Of a stretch of 16,691 nt of DNA, positions 6,759-15,254 are shown in pieces. Position 1 is the first letter of the stretch. The number at the start of each line of letters is the position of its first letter. The notes beneath the pieces are model-generated. The model was not told the DNA's origin. It was given only the letters and a program-made list of their open reading frames with translations, and made no database searches. A program made the translations under genes and the position numbers. The stretch comes from JAPSGM01 sp036258735 (GTDB lineage: Bacteria > Chloroflexota > Limnocylindria > QHBO01): NCBI GenBank assembly GCA_036258735.1, contig DATADC010000064.1:1-16691 (forward strand). The letters are read 5' to 3'.

Positions 6759-7103
6759 TCAGCGGGGCGCTGCGGTGGCGCGTCCCTCCGCCGCCCGTTG
6801 CTGCGCCATCCGAACGACCCAGGCGATCGCCAGCCACACGATGCCCACCGCGAGGCCCACGTACCCTGCGAACGGCATCCCGCCGGGCCATGCGACCGAG
6901 AGGCCCAGCAGGGCGGCCGCCACGGACCCGCCCACAGACCACAGGAGGAAGCGGCCGCTCCAGAACTGGAACCCGCCGCGAGCTGCGCCGGACCGAGTTG
7001 CCGCAGTCCGCCGCCCCCTGGTGCGCTGCGCCGCCGGCGGCAGGGCGTACGGATCCTGGTTCTTGGTCAGGCGCTTGTATGCGCGCCGCTCCTCGCGGGA
7101 CAT
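6759..7103 (-). CDS. Small basic protein with two predicted membrane helices
   Basis: A 114-aa protein of no recognised family. A positively charged N-terminus (MSREERRAYKRLTKNQDPYA) and Arg-rich linker precede two hydrophobic stretches at about residues 52-72 and 77-97, then a short charged tail. The layout suggests a small inner-membrane protein with N- and C-termini in the cytoplasm. It lies 21 bp after ndh and 4 bp before plsY, in the same orientation, and the alternative frames here give no sensible protein, so I accept it as real. A -10-like TACACT (7112-7117, minus) lies 8 nt before its ATG, so it and plsY-pgsA could have their own promoter. Function unknown. Confidence 0.7.
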   Translation of the reverse strand: MSREERRAYKRLTKNQDPYALPPAAQRTRGRRTAATRSGAARGGFQFWSGRFLLWSVGGSVAAALLGLSVAWPGGMPFAGYVGLAVGIVWLAIAWVVRMAQQRAAEGRATAAPR

Positions 7104-7111
7104 CGGCTGCG

Positions 7112-7117
7112 AGTGTA
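7112..7117 (-). promoter_or_regulatory. Candidate -10 element for the small membrane protein/plsY/pgsA unit
   Basis: Minus-strand TACACT fits TANNNT and lies 8 nt upstream of ATG 7103, with no Shine-Dalgarno between. It sits in the 21-bp gap after ndh, so it would be an internal, nearly leaderless promoter. No clear -35 is visible. Confidence 0.4.
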
Positions 7118-7124
7118 CCCGGGC

Positions 7125-8507
7125 TCAGGCGGCGTCGCGCCGCGGCCGGCGGGTGCCCGATGGGCTCATCGGGCCAGACGTATCGTCCACCTTGAGCTGG
7201 ACCGGATCGGCGCCGAAGAAGGCGGTCAGCACCCAGTCGATCGCCACTCGCACCTTCCGATTGATGCCCGGTGTGCGGCTCCAGTAGTAGCCGCGCCACA
7301 TGAACCAGGCGAGCAGGCCGCGCACCTTGATGCCGAAGACCTCGCCCACGCCGGTGTGGTGCCCGATCGACGCCAGCTGGCCCAGTGGGGTGTATCGGAA
7401 TGGCCGCTGCTCCCGTCCGTCGATGCGGGCCAGGATGTTGGCGGCGAGGACCTTCGCCTCGCGGACCGCGTTCTGCGCGGTGGGCGCGTGCGGCCGTCCC
7501 TGCGGATCCTCCACGTTGGGGATGACCGCGCAGTCCCCGATGGCGTAGACCCCGTCCCGGCTGGTCTGCATGGTGGCGGCCGTCAGCGCGCGGCCGCCCT
7601 TATCGGTCTCCACCCCGGTCTCCGCGATGATGGGGGCGGGCCGCACGCCGCCGGTCCAGATCACGGTCCGGGTCGGGATGGTCTCTCGCTCTTCGCCGCG
7701 CGCCACCACCACCTCCGCCTCGCGCACCTCGCGTATGGCGGTGTTGAGCATGACCTCGTAGCCGCGCTCCTCCAGCTTGCGACTCGCGTACTCGCCCATC
7801 TGCGGCGCCTGCTCGGGTAGCAGCCGGTCGCCGAGCTCGACCAGCACCGTCCTGATCCACTCCGGCCGCAGGTTGGGGTAGTAGCGCTTGCGCAGCCGGC
7901 CAATGAAGTCCTCGACCTCGCCTGCGGTCTCCGTCCCACTGAAGCCGCCACCTCCCACAACGAACGTGAGCTCCGCCGCCCGTTCATCCTCGTTTTCCTC
8001 CAGGTCGGCGCGCTCCAGCATCTCGATGATCCGGTTGCGTAGCGCGAAGGCGTCGGCCATGGTCTTCATCCCCGCCGCGTGCTCGGTGATGCCGGGGATC
8101 CCGAACGTGTGCGGCACGCCGCCGAGCGCGAGCACCAATGTGTCGTAGCTGAGCCGATGGAGGTCGCCGTCGCCGCCCAGCACCGTAACGCGGCGCCCTT
8201 CGAGGTCGATCTGCTCCACGTCGGCGGTGACGCACCACGTGCTCGGCCGCCGCACCATGCTGCGCAGCGGGATCACCACGTGACGCGGCTCGAGCACCCC
8301 GGACGACACCTCCGGCAGCAGCGGGGTGAAGAGCATGAAGTTGTCGCGGTTGACGAGCCAGATCTCGACGTCCTGGCGCCGGCCCAGCTTCTTCTCCAAC
8401 GCCTTGACCGTCTCGACACCGGCGAAGCCGCCGCCCAGGACCAGGACGCGATGAGGAGCGGAGCTGCCGGCGCTGCCGGACGTGGCGGGGCTGGTCACCG
8501 ACGCCAT
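7125..8507 (-). CDS. ndh: Type II NADH:quinone oxidoreductase (NDH-2)
   Basis: A 460-aa single-subunit, non-proton-pumping enzyme that passes electrons from NADH via FAD to membrane quinone. The FAD-binding motif is LGGGFAG (24-30), followed by the NDH-2-typical NFMLFTPLLPEVSSG (56-70). The NADH-binding motif is VVGGGGFSGTETAGE (183-197), and YAIGDCA (321-327) contacts FAD. APTAQNAVREA (341-351) is the quinone-site region, where classical NDH-2 has AQxAxQ. The C-terminal third contains the hydrophobic/aromatic GLLAWFMWRGYYW, consistent with a membrane-binding amphipathic region. Length is typical. A ~19-residue Ser/Ala-rich N-terminus precedes the FAD fold, so the true start could be slightly downstream. 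It diverges from aceE, whose decarboxylation products generate NADH. Confidence 0.9.
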   Translation of the reverse strand: MASVTSPATSGSAGSSAPHRVLVLGGGFAGVETVKALEKKLGRRQDVEIWLVNRDNFMLFTPLLPEVSSGVLEPRHVVIPLRSMVRRPSTWCVTADVEQIDLEGRRVTVLGGDGDLHRLSYDTLVLALGGVPHTFGIPGITEHAAGMKTMADAFALRNRIIEMLERADLEENEDERAAELTFVVGGGGFSGTETAGEVEDFIGRLRKRYYPNLRPEWIRTVLVELGDRLLPEQAPQMGEYASRKLEERGYEVMLNTAIREVREAEVVVARGEERETIPTRTVIWTGGVRPAPIIAETGVETDKGGRALTAATMQTSRDGVYAIGDCAVIPNVEDPQGRPHAPTAQNAVREAKVLAANILARIDGREQRPFRYTPLGQLASIGHHTGVGEVFGIKVRGLLAWFMWRGYYWSRTPGINRKVRVAIDWVLTAFFGADPVQLKVDDTSGPMSPSGTRRPRRDAA

Positions 8508-8666
8508 GGTGCCACGCGGCTGTCACGCCCGGAGGCGGGCGCCGTGTGCGAGTGGAAGGGGCAACGTGGCGGCCGGTGGTCTGGATCGATTGCCGGAGCC
8601 TCCCGCAGCCGTAACGTCGCTCGACTGCAGCACTATTCTCGCGTCCTCAGCGCGTCGTGCTATACG

Positions 8667-8702
8667 GTCAGCATGTGCAGCACGTGCACCATGTGCAGCA
8701 CG
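8667..8702 (+). repeat. Short 9-bp direct repeat array upstream of aceE
   Basis: Consecutive 9-mers are GTCAGCATG, TGCAGCACG, TGCACCATG and TGCAGCACG. The second and fourth are identical and the third differs at two positions. The array includes the 8-bp palindrome GCACGTGC at 8680-8687. It could be a protein-binding site controlling ndh/aceE, or simply reflect a repeated Cys-Ser-Thr coding pattern in the overlapping small ORF. Confidence 0.6.
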
Positions 8703-8816
8703 AACCATCTCCGTCACGCCGCCACGGTCTACGACGGTCCTCAGTTCGGACCAGGCCGCCGGACCACGCCGCCGGACCACCGCGGGCGCGCCGGACCGCC
8801 GGCGCCGAGGCCCTGA
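8673..8816 (+). CDS. Possible Cys-rich 47-aa leader peptide upstream of aceE
   Basis: The ORF begins MCSTCTMCSTNHLRH and ends GPPAPRP, 40 bp before the aceE ATG. TATACG (8661-8666) lies exactly 6 nt before its ATG, the same leaderless geometry as at the 2930 gene. Three Cys codons fall within the first eight. Poly-Cys leaderless short ORFs are known cysteine-responsive attenuators in mycobacteria, a precedent for such a layout, but aceE is not a sulfur gene. The second half (Pro/Arg/Gly-rich) looks like ordinary GC-rich noncoding translation. Real translation is uncertain. Confidence 0.3.
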   Translation: MCSTCTMCSTNHLRHAATVYDGPQFGPGRRTTPPDHRGRAGPPAPRP

Positions 8817-8856
8817 CGGCCCTCCCCGGCATCGGTCTGTACCATAGGAACCGCCC

Positions 8857-11553
<2,697 letters not shown>

Positions 11554-11567
11554 GCGCTAGACGCCGC

Positions 11568-12113
11568 TCAGCTGAAGCTCAGGCGGCGAACGCGCCGCAG
11601 GCGGCTGCCGCAGGAAGCACAGAAGAGGTATTCGGGGGCGGCCATACCGCCGCAGTTGGGGCAGTCGCTCAGACCGAACTGGCTGAGAGCGGTCCGGAAG
11701 GCGGTGACCAAGGCCCGCAGCGTCCGTTCCACGGCGGCCGGCACCGAACTGTAGCGGCGCAGACGGAGAATCGGCGCACTGGCAGCCGTGTAGCGAGGGC
11801 TACCCGCCGATCGCGCGGCGCCGGCGGTGCCGGGCGTCCGGCCGCTCAGGAAGCGGGTTCGCGCTCGGTCATAGGCTGCGCGCTCGTGAGGCGTCGTGAG
11901 CAGGTCGCGCACGGCGTTGATGACGCCCATCTCCTCGTTCGCTCGTGGCGAGAGGTTGTGGTCGGGGTGGAAGGTCCGAGCCAGGCGACGGCAGGCAGCC
12001 AAGACCTCCTCGCGGGAAGCGGTGGAGTCCACCTGGAGGAGCCGGTAGACGTCGCGGTCCGGGTGGTATGGCAGGAGACTGGGATGCATCGGGTCTGCCG
12101 CATGGTAGCGCAC
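11568..12113 (-). CDS. J-domain protein with C-terminal zinc ribbon
   Basis: A 181-aa protein. An N-terminal J domain spans about residues 18-85 (DVYRLLQVDSTASREEVLAACRRL, then the essential HPD at 49-51), which would stimulate an Hsp70/DnaK ATPase. A low-complexity linker (about 90-125) follows, then a short helix and a four-Cys zinc ribbon, CPNC (C151, C154) and CASC (C165, C168). It lacks the Gly/Phe region, the CxxCxGxG zinc domain and the C-terminal domains of true DnaJ, so it is a class C J-protein with a specialised client. No DnaK or GrpE is nearby. ATG 12089 (MHPSLLPYH) is an equally possible start; neither start has a Shine-Dalgarno. It is divergent from the DUF2089 operon. Confidence 0.85.
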   Translation of the reverse strand: MRYHAADPMHPSLLPYHPDRDVYRLLQVDSTASREEVLAACRRLARTFHPDHNLSPRANEEMGVINAVRDLLTTPHERAAYDRARTRFLSGRTPGTAGAARSAGSPRYTAASAPILRLRRYSSVPAAVERTLRALVTAFRTALSQFGLSDCPNCGGMAAPEYLFCASCGSRLRRVRRLSFS

Positions 12114-12130
12114 CCGACCGCGCAGGTGCT

Positions 12131-12180
12131 ATGCAAACGCGACAGCCTGCATTAGCAAACTGCATTTCTAATTGCGCATC
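12131..12180. promoter_or_regulatory. AT-richer repeat-bearing spacer, possible operator
   Basis: Between the J-domain gene and the operon promoter the base composition falls sharply. GCAAAC occurs at 12133-12138 and 12155-12160, 22 bp apart (about two helical turns). TGCATT occurs at 12148-12153 and 12161-12166. ATTAG (12151-12155) faces CTAAT (12168-12172) as an inverted repeat. The arrangement suits a regulator-binding region just upstream of the -35 at 12186. Confidence 0.4.
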
Positions 12181-12185
12181 CCACA

Positions 12186-12214
12186 TTGACAGATGTTGAT
12201 TCGAGCCTTAGTAT
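12186..12214 (+). promoter_or_regulatory. Sigma70-type promoter of the DUF2089-DUF4097-ABC operon
   Basis: A perfect -35 TTGACA (12186-12191), a 17-bp spacer and -10 TAGTAT (12209-12214, 4 of 6) make this the clearest promoter in the window. Transcription would start near 12221, giving a ~48-nt leader. That leader contains a 6-bp hairpin (CCACTT/AAGTGG, 12228-12242) and the AAGGAG Shine-Dalgarno at 12255-12260, then ATG 12269. Confidence 0.8.
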
Positions 12215-12268
12215 TACCGCGACTTCACCACTTGGAAAGTGGCGACCAAACGCGAAGGAGCCAATGCC

Positions 12269-12418
12269 ATGCTCGACTATCGCCTGCACTACGCCGTCAT
12301 GGCGACCCAGGACCGCCTGCGACCAACGCGGCACAACGTCATCACCACCAGCCGCGGGCCGCGTCGGATCTTCCGCCTGGCATCCCGGGGCAGCGGCCGG
12401 GCCACCGAGAGGCGCTAG
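12269..12418 (+). CDS. 49-aa basic small protein, first gene of the operon
   Basis: An open frame beginning MLDYRLHYAVMATQDRLR and ending GSGRATERR, 49 aa, rich in Arg and without a clear membrane segment. It has the best translation signals of its operon: AAGGAG 8 nt before the ATG, ~48 nt from a strong promoter. Its stop (TAG 12416-12418) is 3 nt before the DUF2089 ATG, and GAGAGG (12407-12412) inside its end acts as the DUF2089 ribosome binding site, so the two are probably translationally coupled. The rival ATG at 12264 is only 3 nt from the Shine-Dalgarno and reads out of frame into DUF2089. No known family is recognised. Confidence 0.65.
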   Translation: MLDYRLHYAVMATQDRLRPTRHNVITTSRGPRRIFRLASRGSGRATERR

Positions 12419-12421
12419 AGG

Positions 12422-12877
12422 ATGCCGCGCGACGTCATCTCGACCTGCCCGGTCTGCGAGCGGGAGCTGCTCATCTCGCGGCTCCACTGCCGCAACTGCG
12501 GCACCGCGCTCGAGGGCGAGTTCGGCGTGGGGCGCTTCGGGCGGCTGAGCCGCGAGCAGCTGGCGCTGCTGGAGAGCTTCCTGCGGGCGCGCGGCAACCT
12601 CAAGGAGATGGAGCGCGAGCTGGGCATCTCCTACCCCACCGTGCGCGGCCGCGTGGACGCCCTGGTCCGAGTGCTGGGGCTGGGTGACGGTCCGGCACTG
12701 GATGACGCTCCAGTACCAGCTGCTGAGGACGAGCCAGCGGTCGAGCCAGCTGCCGCCGATTCCGGCCCTGCTTCCGAGCGCGCGGCCGAGCGCCGCCAGG
12801 TGCTCGAGCGCCTGTCGCGCGGCGAGATCGACGCGACGGCGGCGGCCGACCAGCTTCGCCGGCTGACGGACGCCTGA
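12422..12877 (+). CDS. DUF2089 zinc-ribbon/HTH protein, likely transcription regulator
   Basis: A 151-aa protein. An N-terminal zinc ribbon (C9, C12, C23, C26) is followed by a helix-turn-helix-like segment at about 40-85, with FGRLSREQLALLESFLRARG, LKEMERELGISYPTVRGRVD and flanks. This is the DUF2089 family signature, in which the ELGISYPTVR part resembles a recognition helix. After an acidic Ala/Pro-rich linker (90-122) comes a helical-hairpin module, RRQVLERLSRGEIDATAAADQL (about 124-145), that recurs in the next two proteins. DUF2089 genes are often linked to DUF4097/YvlB-like genes. I infer it binds DNA, perhaps its own promoter, and contacts its neighbours through the module. The stop is 4 bp before the next ATG. 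Confidence 0.88.
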   Translation: MPRDVISTCPVCERELLISRLHCRNCGTALEGEFGVGRFGRLSREQLALLESFLRARGNLKEMERELGISYPTVRGRVDALVRVLGLGDGPALDDAPVPAAEDEPAVEPAAADSGPASERAAERRQVLERLSRGEIDATAAADQLRRLTDA

Positions 12878-12881
12878 GCCG

Positions 12882-13862
12882 ATGGCCAGGTACGCCCGAA
12901 CCCAGACCATCGAAGAGCCGATCGGCCGGGACGGTCGCTTCTCGCTCAGGGTGACCGCCGCCGACGTGCGCCTTCGTGGCGTCGACGCCGAGGTCGCCGT
13001 GGTACGGGCCACGTTCGAGATACCAGCGCCGTCGGACTCCGATGCAGACGCCGTCTTCGAGGAAGTTCGACTGGTTGCCACGGCCGCGCCGGGGCAGCTG
13101 AGCGTCGAGGAGCCTCGCAGCACGCACGACCTGCGCGGGCTGATTGCGCGGCTCCTGTCCGGCAAGGGCGAGATCGAGTACAGCGTGGAGGTGGACGTGC
13201 CACGTGCGGCCGCCGTCCACGTCGAGACCGTCTCCGGCGAGCTCACCGCGCAGGGACTGCAAGGCGAGCAGCGCTACCAGACCGTCTCCGGGGACGCCTT
13301 CCTGGCCGATGCCGGTGGCGCGGTTCGCATCAACTCCGTCTCCGGCGACGTCGTGGTGCGCGCCACGCGGCCGCTCTCGGCGCGGGTCGAATCGGTATCG
13401 GGCGATCTCAGCCTTGCCGCGCCTCGGGTCGACGAGCTGCGCGCGCACGCGGTGTCCGGCGACGTGGAAGTCGAGGGTGCGCTGGCGCCCACGGGAGACT
13501 TCGCGGTGGACACCGTCAGCGGCGATTTCATCGTCGGCCTCATCGGAGGCGCCGAGTTTGTGGTGCGCGGGATCTCCACCGATATCAGCAGCGCCCTCGA
13601 CCACCGCGTCGAGGGCCGACTCGACCGACGGCGGGTCATCATCGGTTCCGGTTCGCCGACCGTCGTGTTCTCGTCGATGTCCGGCGACCTGTCGGTCGGA
13701 AGGCCGCGACGGCTGGCGCCGGACGCTGCAGAGGCCGCAGAGGCCGCAGAGGCCGCGGCGCCGGAGGACGAGCAGATGGCGGTCCTCCGGGCGCTGGAGC
13801 GCGGCGAGATCGACGTCGAGGAGGCGACCCGTCGCCTGAGCGAGGGCCGCCGCGATGCGTGA
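12882..13862 (+). CDS. DUF4097-family beta-repeat protein with C-terminal SHOCT-like hairpin
   Basis: A 326-aa protein built around a DUF4097 beta-helix/adhesin-like domain. A V-S-G-D/E turn recurs seven times (SGD/SGE at about 118, 136, 154, 173, 192, 213 and 267), plus a degenerate ISTD at 231. Each is flanked by alternating hydrophobic residues as in a stacked beta-solenoid. There is no signal peptide or membrane helix, so it probably stays in the cytoplasm or at the membrane surface. An Ala/Glu repeat linker (282-292) joins a C-terminal helical hairpin, VLRALERGEIDVEEATRRL (301-319). Related YvlB and LiaX proteins of Firmicutes serve in envelope-stress responses. The last 8 bp overlap the next gene. 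Confidence 0.88.
   Translation: MARYARTQTIEEPIGRDGRFSLRVTAADVRLRGVDAEVAVVRATFEIPAPSDSDADAVFEEVRLVATAAPGQLSVEEPRSTHDLRGLIARLLSGKGEIEYSVEVDVPRAAAVHVETVSGELTAQGLQGEQRYQTVSGDAFLADAGGAVRINSVSGDVVVRATRPLSARVESVSGDLSLAAPRVDELRAHAVSGDVEVEGALAPTGDFAVDTVSGDFIVGLIGGAEFVVRGISTDISSALDHRVEGRLDRRRVIIGSGSPTVVFSSMSGDLSVGRPRRLAPDAAEAAEAAEAAAPEDEQMAVLRALERGEIDVEEATRRLSEGRRDA
13728..13754 (+). repeat. Three perfect 9-bp tandem repeats in the DUF4097 gene
   Basis: GCAGAGGCC is present three times head to tail (13728-13736, 13737-13745, 13746-13754), encoding an (AEA)3 linker between the beta-repeat domain and the C-terminal hairpin. Such in-frame repeats can change copy number by slippage and so vary linker length. 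Confidence 0.85.
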
Positions 13863-14235
13863 GGAGCTGGAGACCATCCTGCGCCTGGTGGCCGACGGCA
13901 AGCTGTCGGCCGACGAGGCCGCGCCGATCATCGAGGCGCTCAGCGCACCACGCCGCAGGCCCGAGCACATGCCGGGAGCAACGGGCGAGCAGGGCGAGGG
14001 CCACGACCACGCCCATCAGCGCCGTCGCGTGCGCATCCAGGTCAACGAGCGCGGGCGGCGGGTAGTCGACCTGCGCGTGCCGCTCGCATTCGCCGCGGCC
14101 GCGTCGCGCATGGTGCCAGGCATCCCCGACTCCTACGCCAACCTCATCGAGCGGGCGGTGGACAGCGACACGCTCGGCACCATCGTGGACGTCGAGGACG
14201 AGAGCGGCGACGGCGTCGTGATCTCGCTCGAATGA
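13855..14235 (+). CDS. SHOCT-like domain protein of the DUF4097 operon
   Basis: A 126-aa protein. The N-terminal helical hairpin (LETILRLVADGKLSADEAAPIIEAL, residues 5-29) is the same module found at the C-termini of the two preceding proteins. A basic, His-containing linker (about 31-58, including GHDHAH) follows. The C-terminal ~68 residues (VRIQVNERGRRVV, then LRVPLAFAAAASRMVPG and IVDVEDESGDGVVISLE) match the small domain often seen in SHOCT-like proteins next to DUF4097 genes. GAGGG (13842-13846) 8 nt before the ATG serves as ribosome binding site. It overlaps DUF4097 by 8 bp and the following ATPase by ATGA, so all three are tightly coupled. Possibly an adaptor between the regulator and the transporter. 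Confidence 0.8.
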   Translation: MREELETILRLVADGKLSADEAAPIIEALSAPRRRPEHMPGATGEQGEGHDHAHQRRRVRIQVNERGRRVVDLRVPLAFAAAASRMVPGIPDSYANLIERAVDSDTLGTIVDVEDESGDGVVISLE

Positions 14236-15254
14236 GCGCGCGGGCGGTGGAGGCCATCGGCCTCGTCAAGGAGTTCGAGCGCGGACGACGCACCGTCTGG
14301 GATCGTCTGCGTCGCCGACCGGACCGCCGGGAGCGCTTCCGCGCGGTGGACGGCGTGGACCTGGCCGTCGAGTACGGCGAGATCTTCGGCGTGCTTGGCC
14401 CCAACGGGGCCGGCAAGACGACCACCATGAAGATGCTGGCCACCCTGCTGGAGCCGACGTCCGGCACCGCGCGCGTCTTGGGTCGCGACGTGGTCCGCGA
14501 AGCGCGCGAAGTACGGCGCCGCATGGGCGCGGTGCTGTCCGATGGTCGCAGCCTGTACTGGAAGCTGACCGCGCGGGAGAACCTCGAGTACTTCGCGGCG
14601 CTCTACCACGTGCCGGGCAGCGAGGCTGCCGAACGCATCCAGCACGTCCTGAACGCCGTGCGGCTCGACGATCGGGCCGACGATTACGTCGAGCGCTACA
14701 GCACCGGCATGCGCCAGAGGCTGGTCCTGGCCCGCGCGCTCCTGCCCGATCCAGAGCTGCTGCTGCTAGACGAGCCGACGGTGGGGCTGGATCCGCAGTC
14801 CGCCCGCGACTTGCGCGACCGCGTCCGCGACCTGCAGGGCCAGGGACGCACCGTCCTGCTTACCACGCACTACATGGAAGAGGCCGACCAGCTGTGCGAC
14901 CGCATCGCCATCGTCGACCACGGTCGGATCGTGGCCCTCGACACGCCGGCGGGGCTCAAGCGGACCATCGGCGCGACCGAGGTCGTCCGGCTGGAGGTCA
15001 CCGCAGCCAACGGCCAGGCGCCCGTCGACGGAGCGCTGCTGGGCCGCCTGGCGCGCGCCGGGGAGGTGACCCACATCGAGCGGCGCGATGGCGCGCTGGC
15101 GGTGACCGTCCACTCGCGCAGCGCACGCGACTTCGTGCCCGCGGCGTTCGACGCCGCGCAGGCGGAGGGCGTCGCCATCCGTCACGTCGAGGTCGTGCCC
15201 GTCACGCTGGAGGACGTGTTCATCTCGCTGACCGGGCGGGCGCTGCGCGAATGA
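14232..15254 (+). CDS. ABC-2 type exporter, ATP-binding subunit with YSTGM signature
   Basis: A 340-aa cytoplasmic ATPase. Walker A is GPNGAGKTT (56-64), the signature is YSTGM (156-160) in place of LSGGQ, Walker B is LLLLDE (176-181), and the H-loop histidine is in TTHYMEEA (H213). The Q-loop glutamine is not evident: the region reads MGAVLSDGRSLYWKLTARENL. The GRSLYW.L..REN variant occurs in a recognised subgroup of ABC-2 exporter ATPases, so it is probably functional. An insertion of about 15 Arg-rich residues (19-35) lies before the AVDGV strand, and the C-terminus ends LEDVFISLTGRALRE. ATGA overlaps join it to the SHOCT-like gene and the permease. It is distinct from, but homologous to, the ATPase at 2930. 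Confidence 0.92.
   Translation: MSARAVEAIGLVKEFERGRRTVWDRLRRRPDRRERFRAVDGVDLAVEYGEIFGVLGPNGAGKTTTMKMLATLLEPTSGTARVLGRDVVREAREVRRRMGAVLSDGRSLYWKLTARENLEYFAALYHVPGSEAAERIQHVLNAVRLDDRADDYVERYSTGMRQRLVLARALLPDPELLLLDEPTVGLDPQSARDLRDRVRDLQGQGRTVLLTTHYMEEADQLCDRIAIVDHGRIVALDTPAGLKRTIGATEVVRLEVTAANGQAPVDGALLGRLARAGEVTHIERRDGALAVTVHSRSARDFVPAAFDAAQAEGVAIRHVEVVPVTLEDVFISLTGRALRE

Larger units (their letters stand above)
8508..8856. promoter_or_regulatory. 349-bp divergent spacer between ndh and aceE
   Basis: This is the longest stretch without a confident gene. It must hold the promoters of ndh (minus) and aceE (plus). It contains a three-to-four-unit 9-bp direct repeat (8667-8702), a possible 47-aa leader ORF (8673-8816), a tandem CCGCCGGACCAC repeat near 8757-8780, and AGGA (8846-8849) positioned as the aceE ribosome binding site. 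TACCAT at 8840-8845 is a -10-like hexamer 11 nt before ATG 8857. I see no convincing -35 on either strand and no RNA gene. Confidence 0.5.

Noticed and set aside
4931..7195. A 754-codon plus-strand open frame across the second permease, pgsA, plsY and the small gene
   Set aside because: It overlaps permease 2 in another frame and runs antisense to genes with complete catalytic motifs; its translation is low-complexity Arg/Ala/Pro/Gly/His typical of GC-rich shadow frames.
8676..8702. CRISPR-like or origin iteron array
   Set aside because: Units are only 9 bp, contiguous without spacers, and number three to four; no cas, dnaA or rep gene is present.
12264..12548. Alternative ATG 12264 upstream of DUF2089
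   Set aside because: Only 3 nt from the Shine-Dalgarno, and its frame runs through the DUF2089 gene as Arg/Ser/Ala-rich shadow translation; ATG 12269 has correct spacing and ends just before DUF2089.
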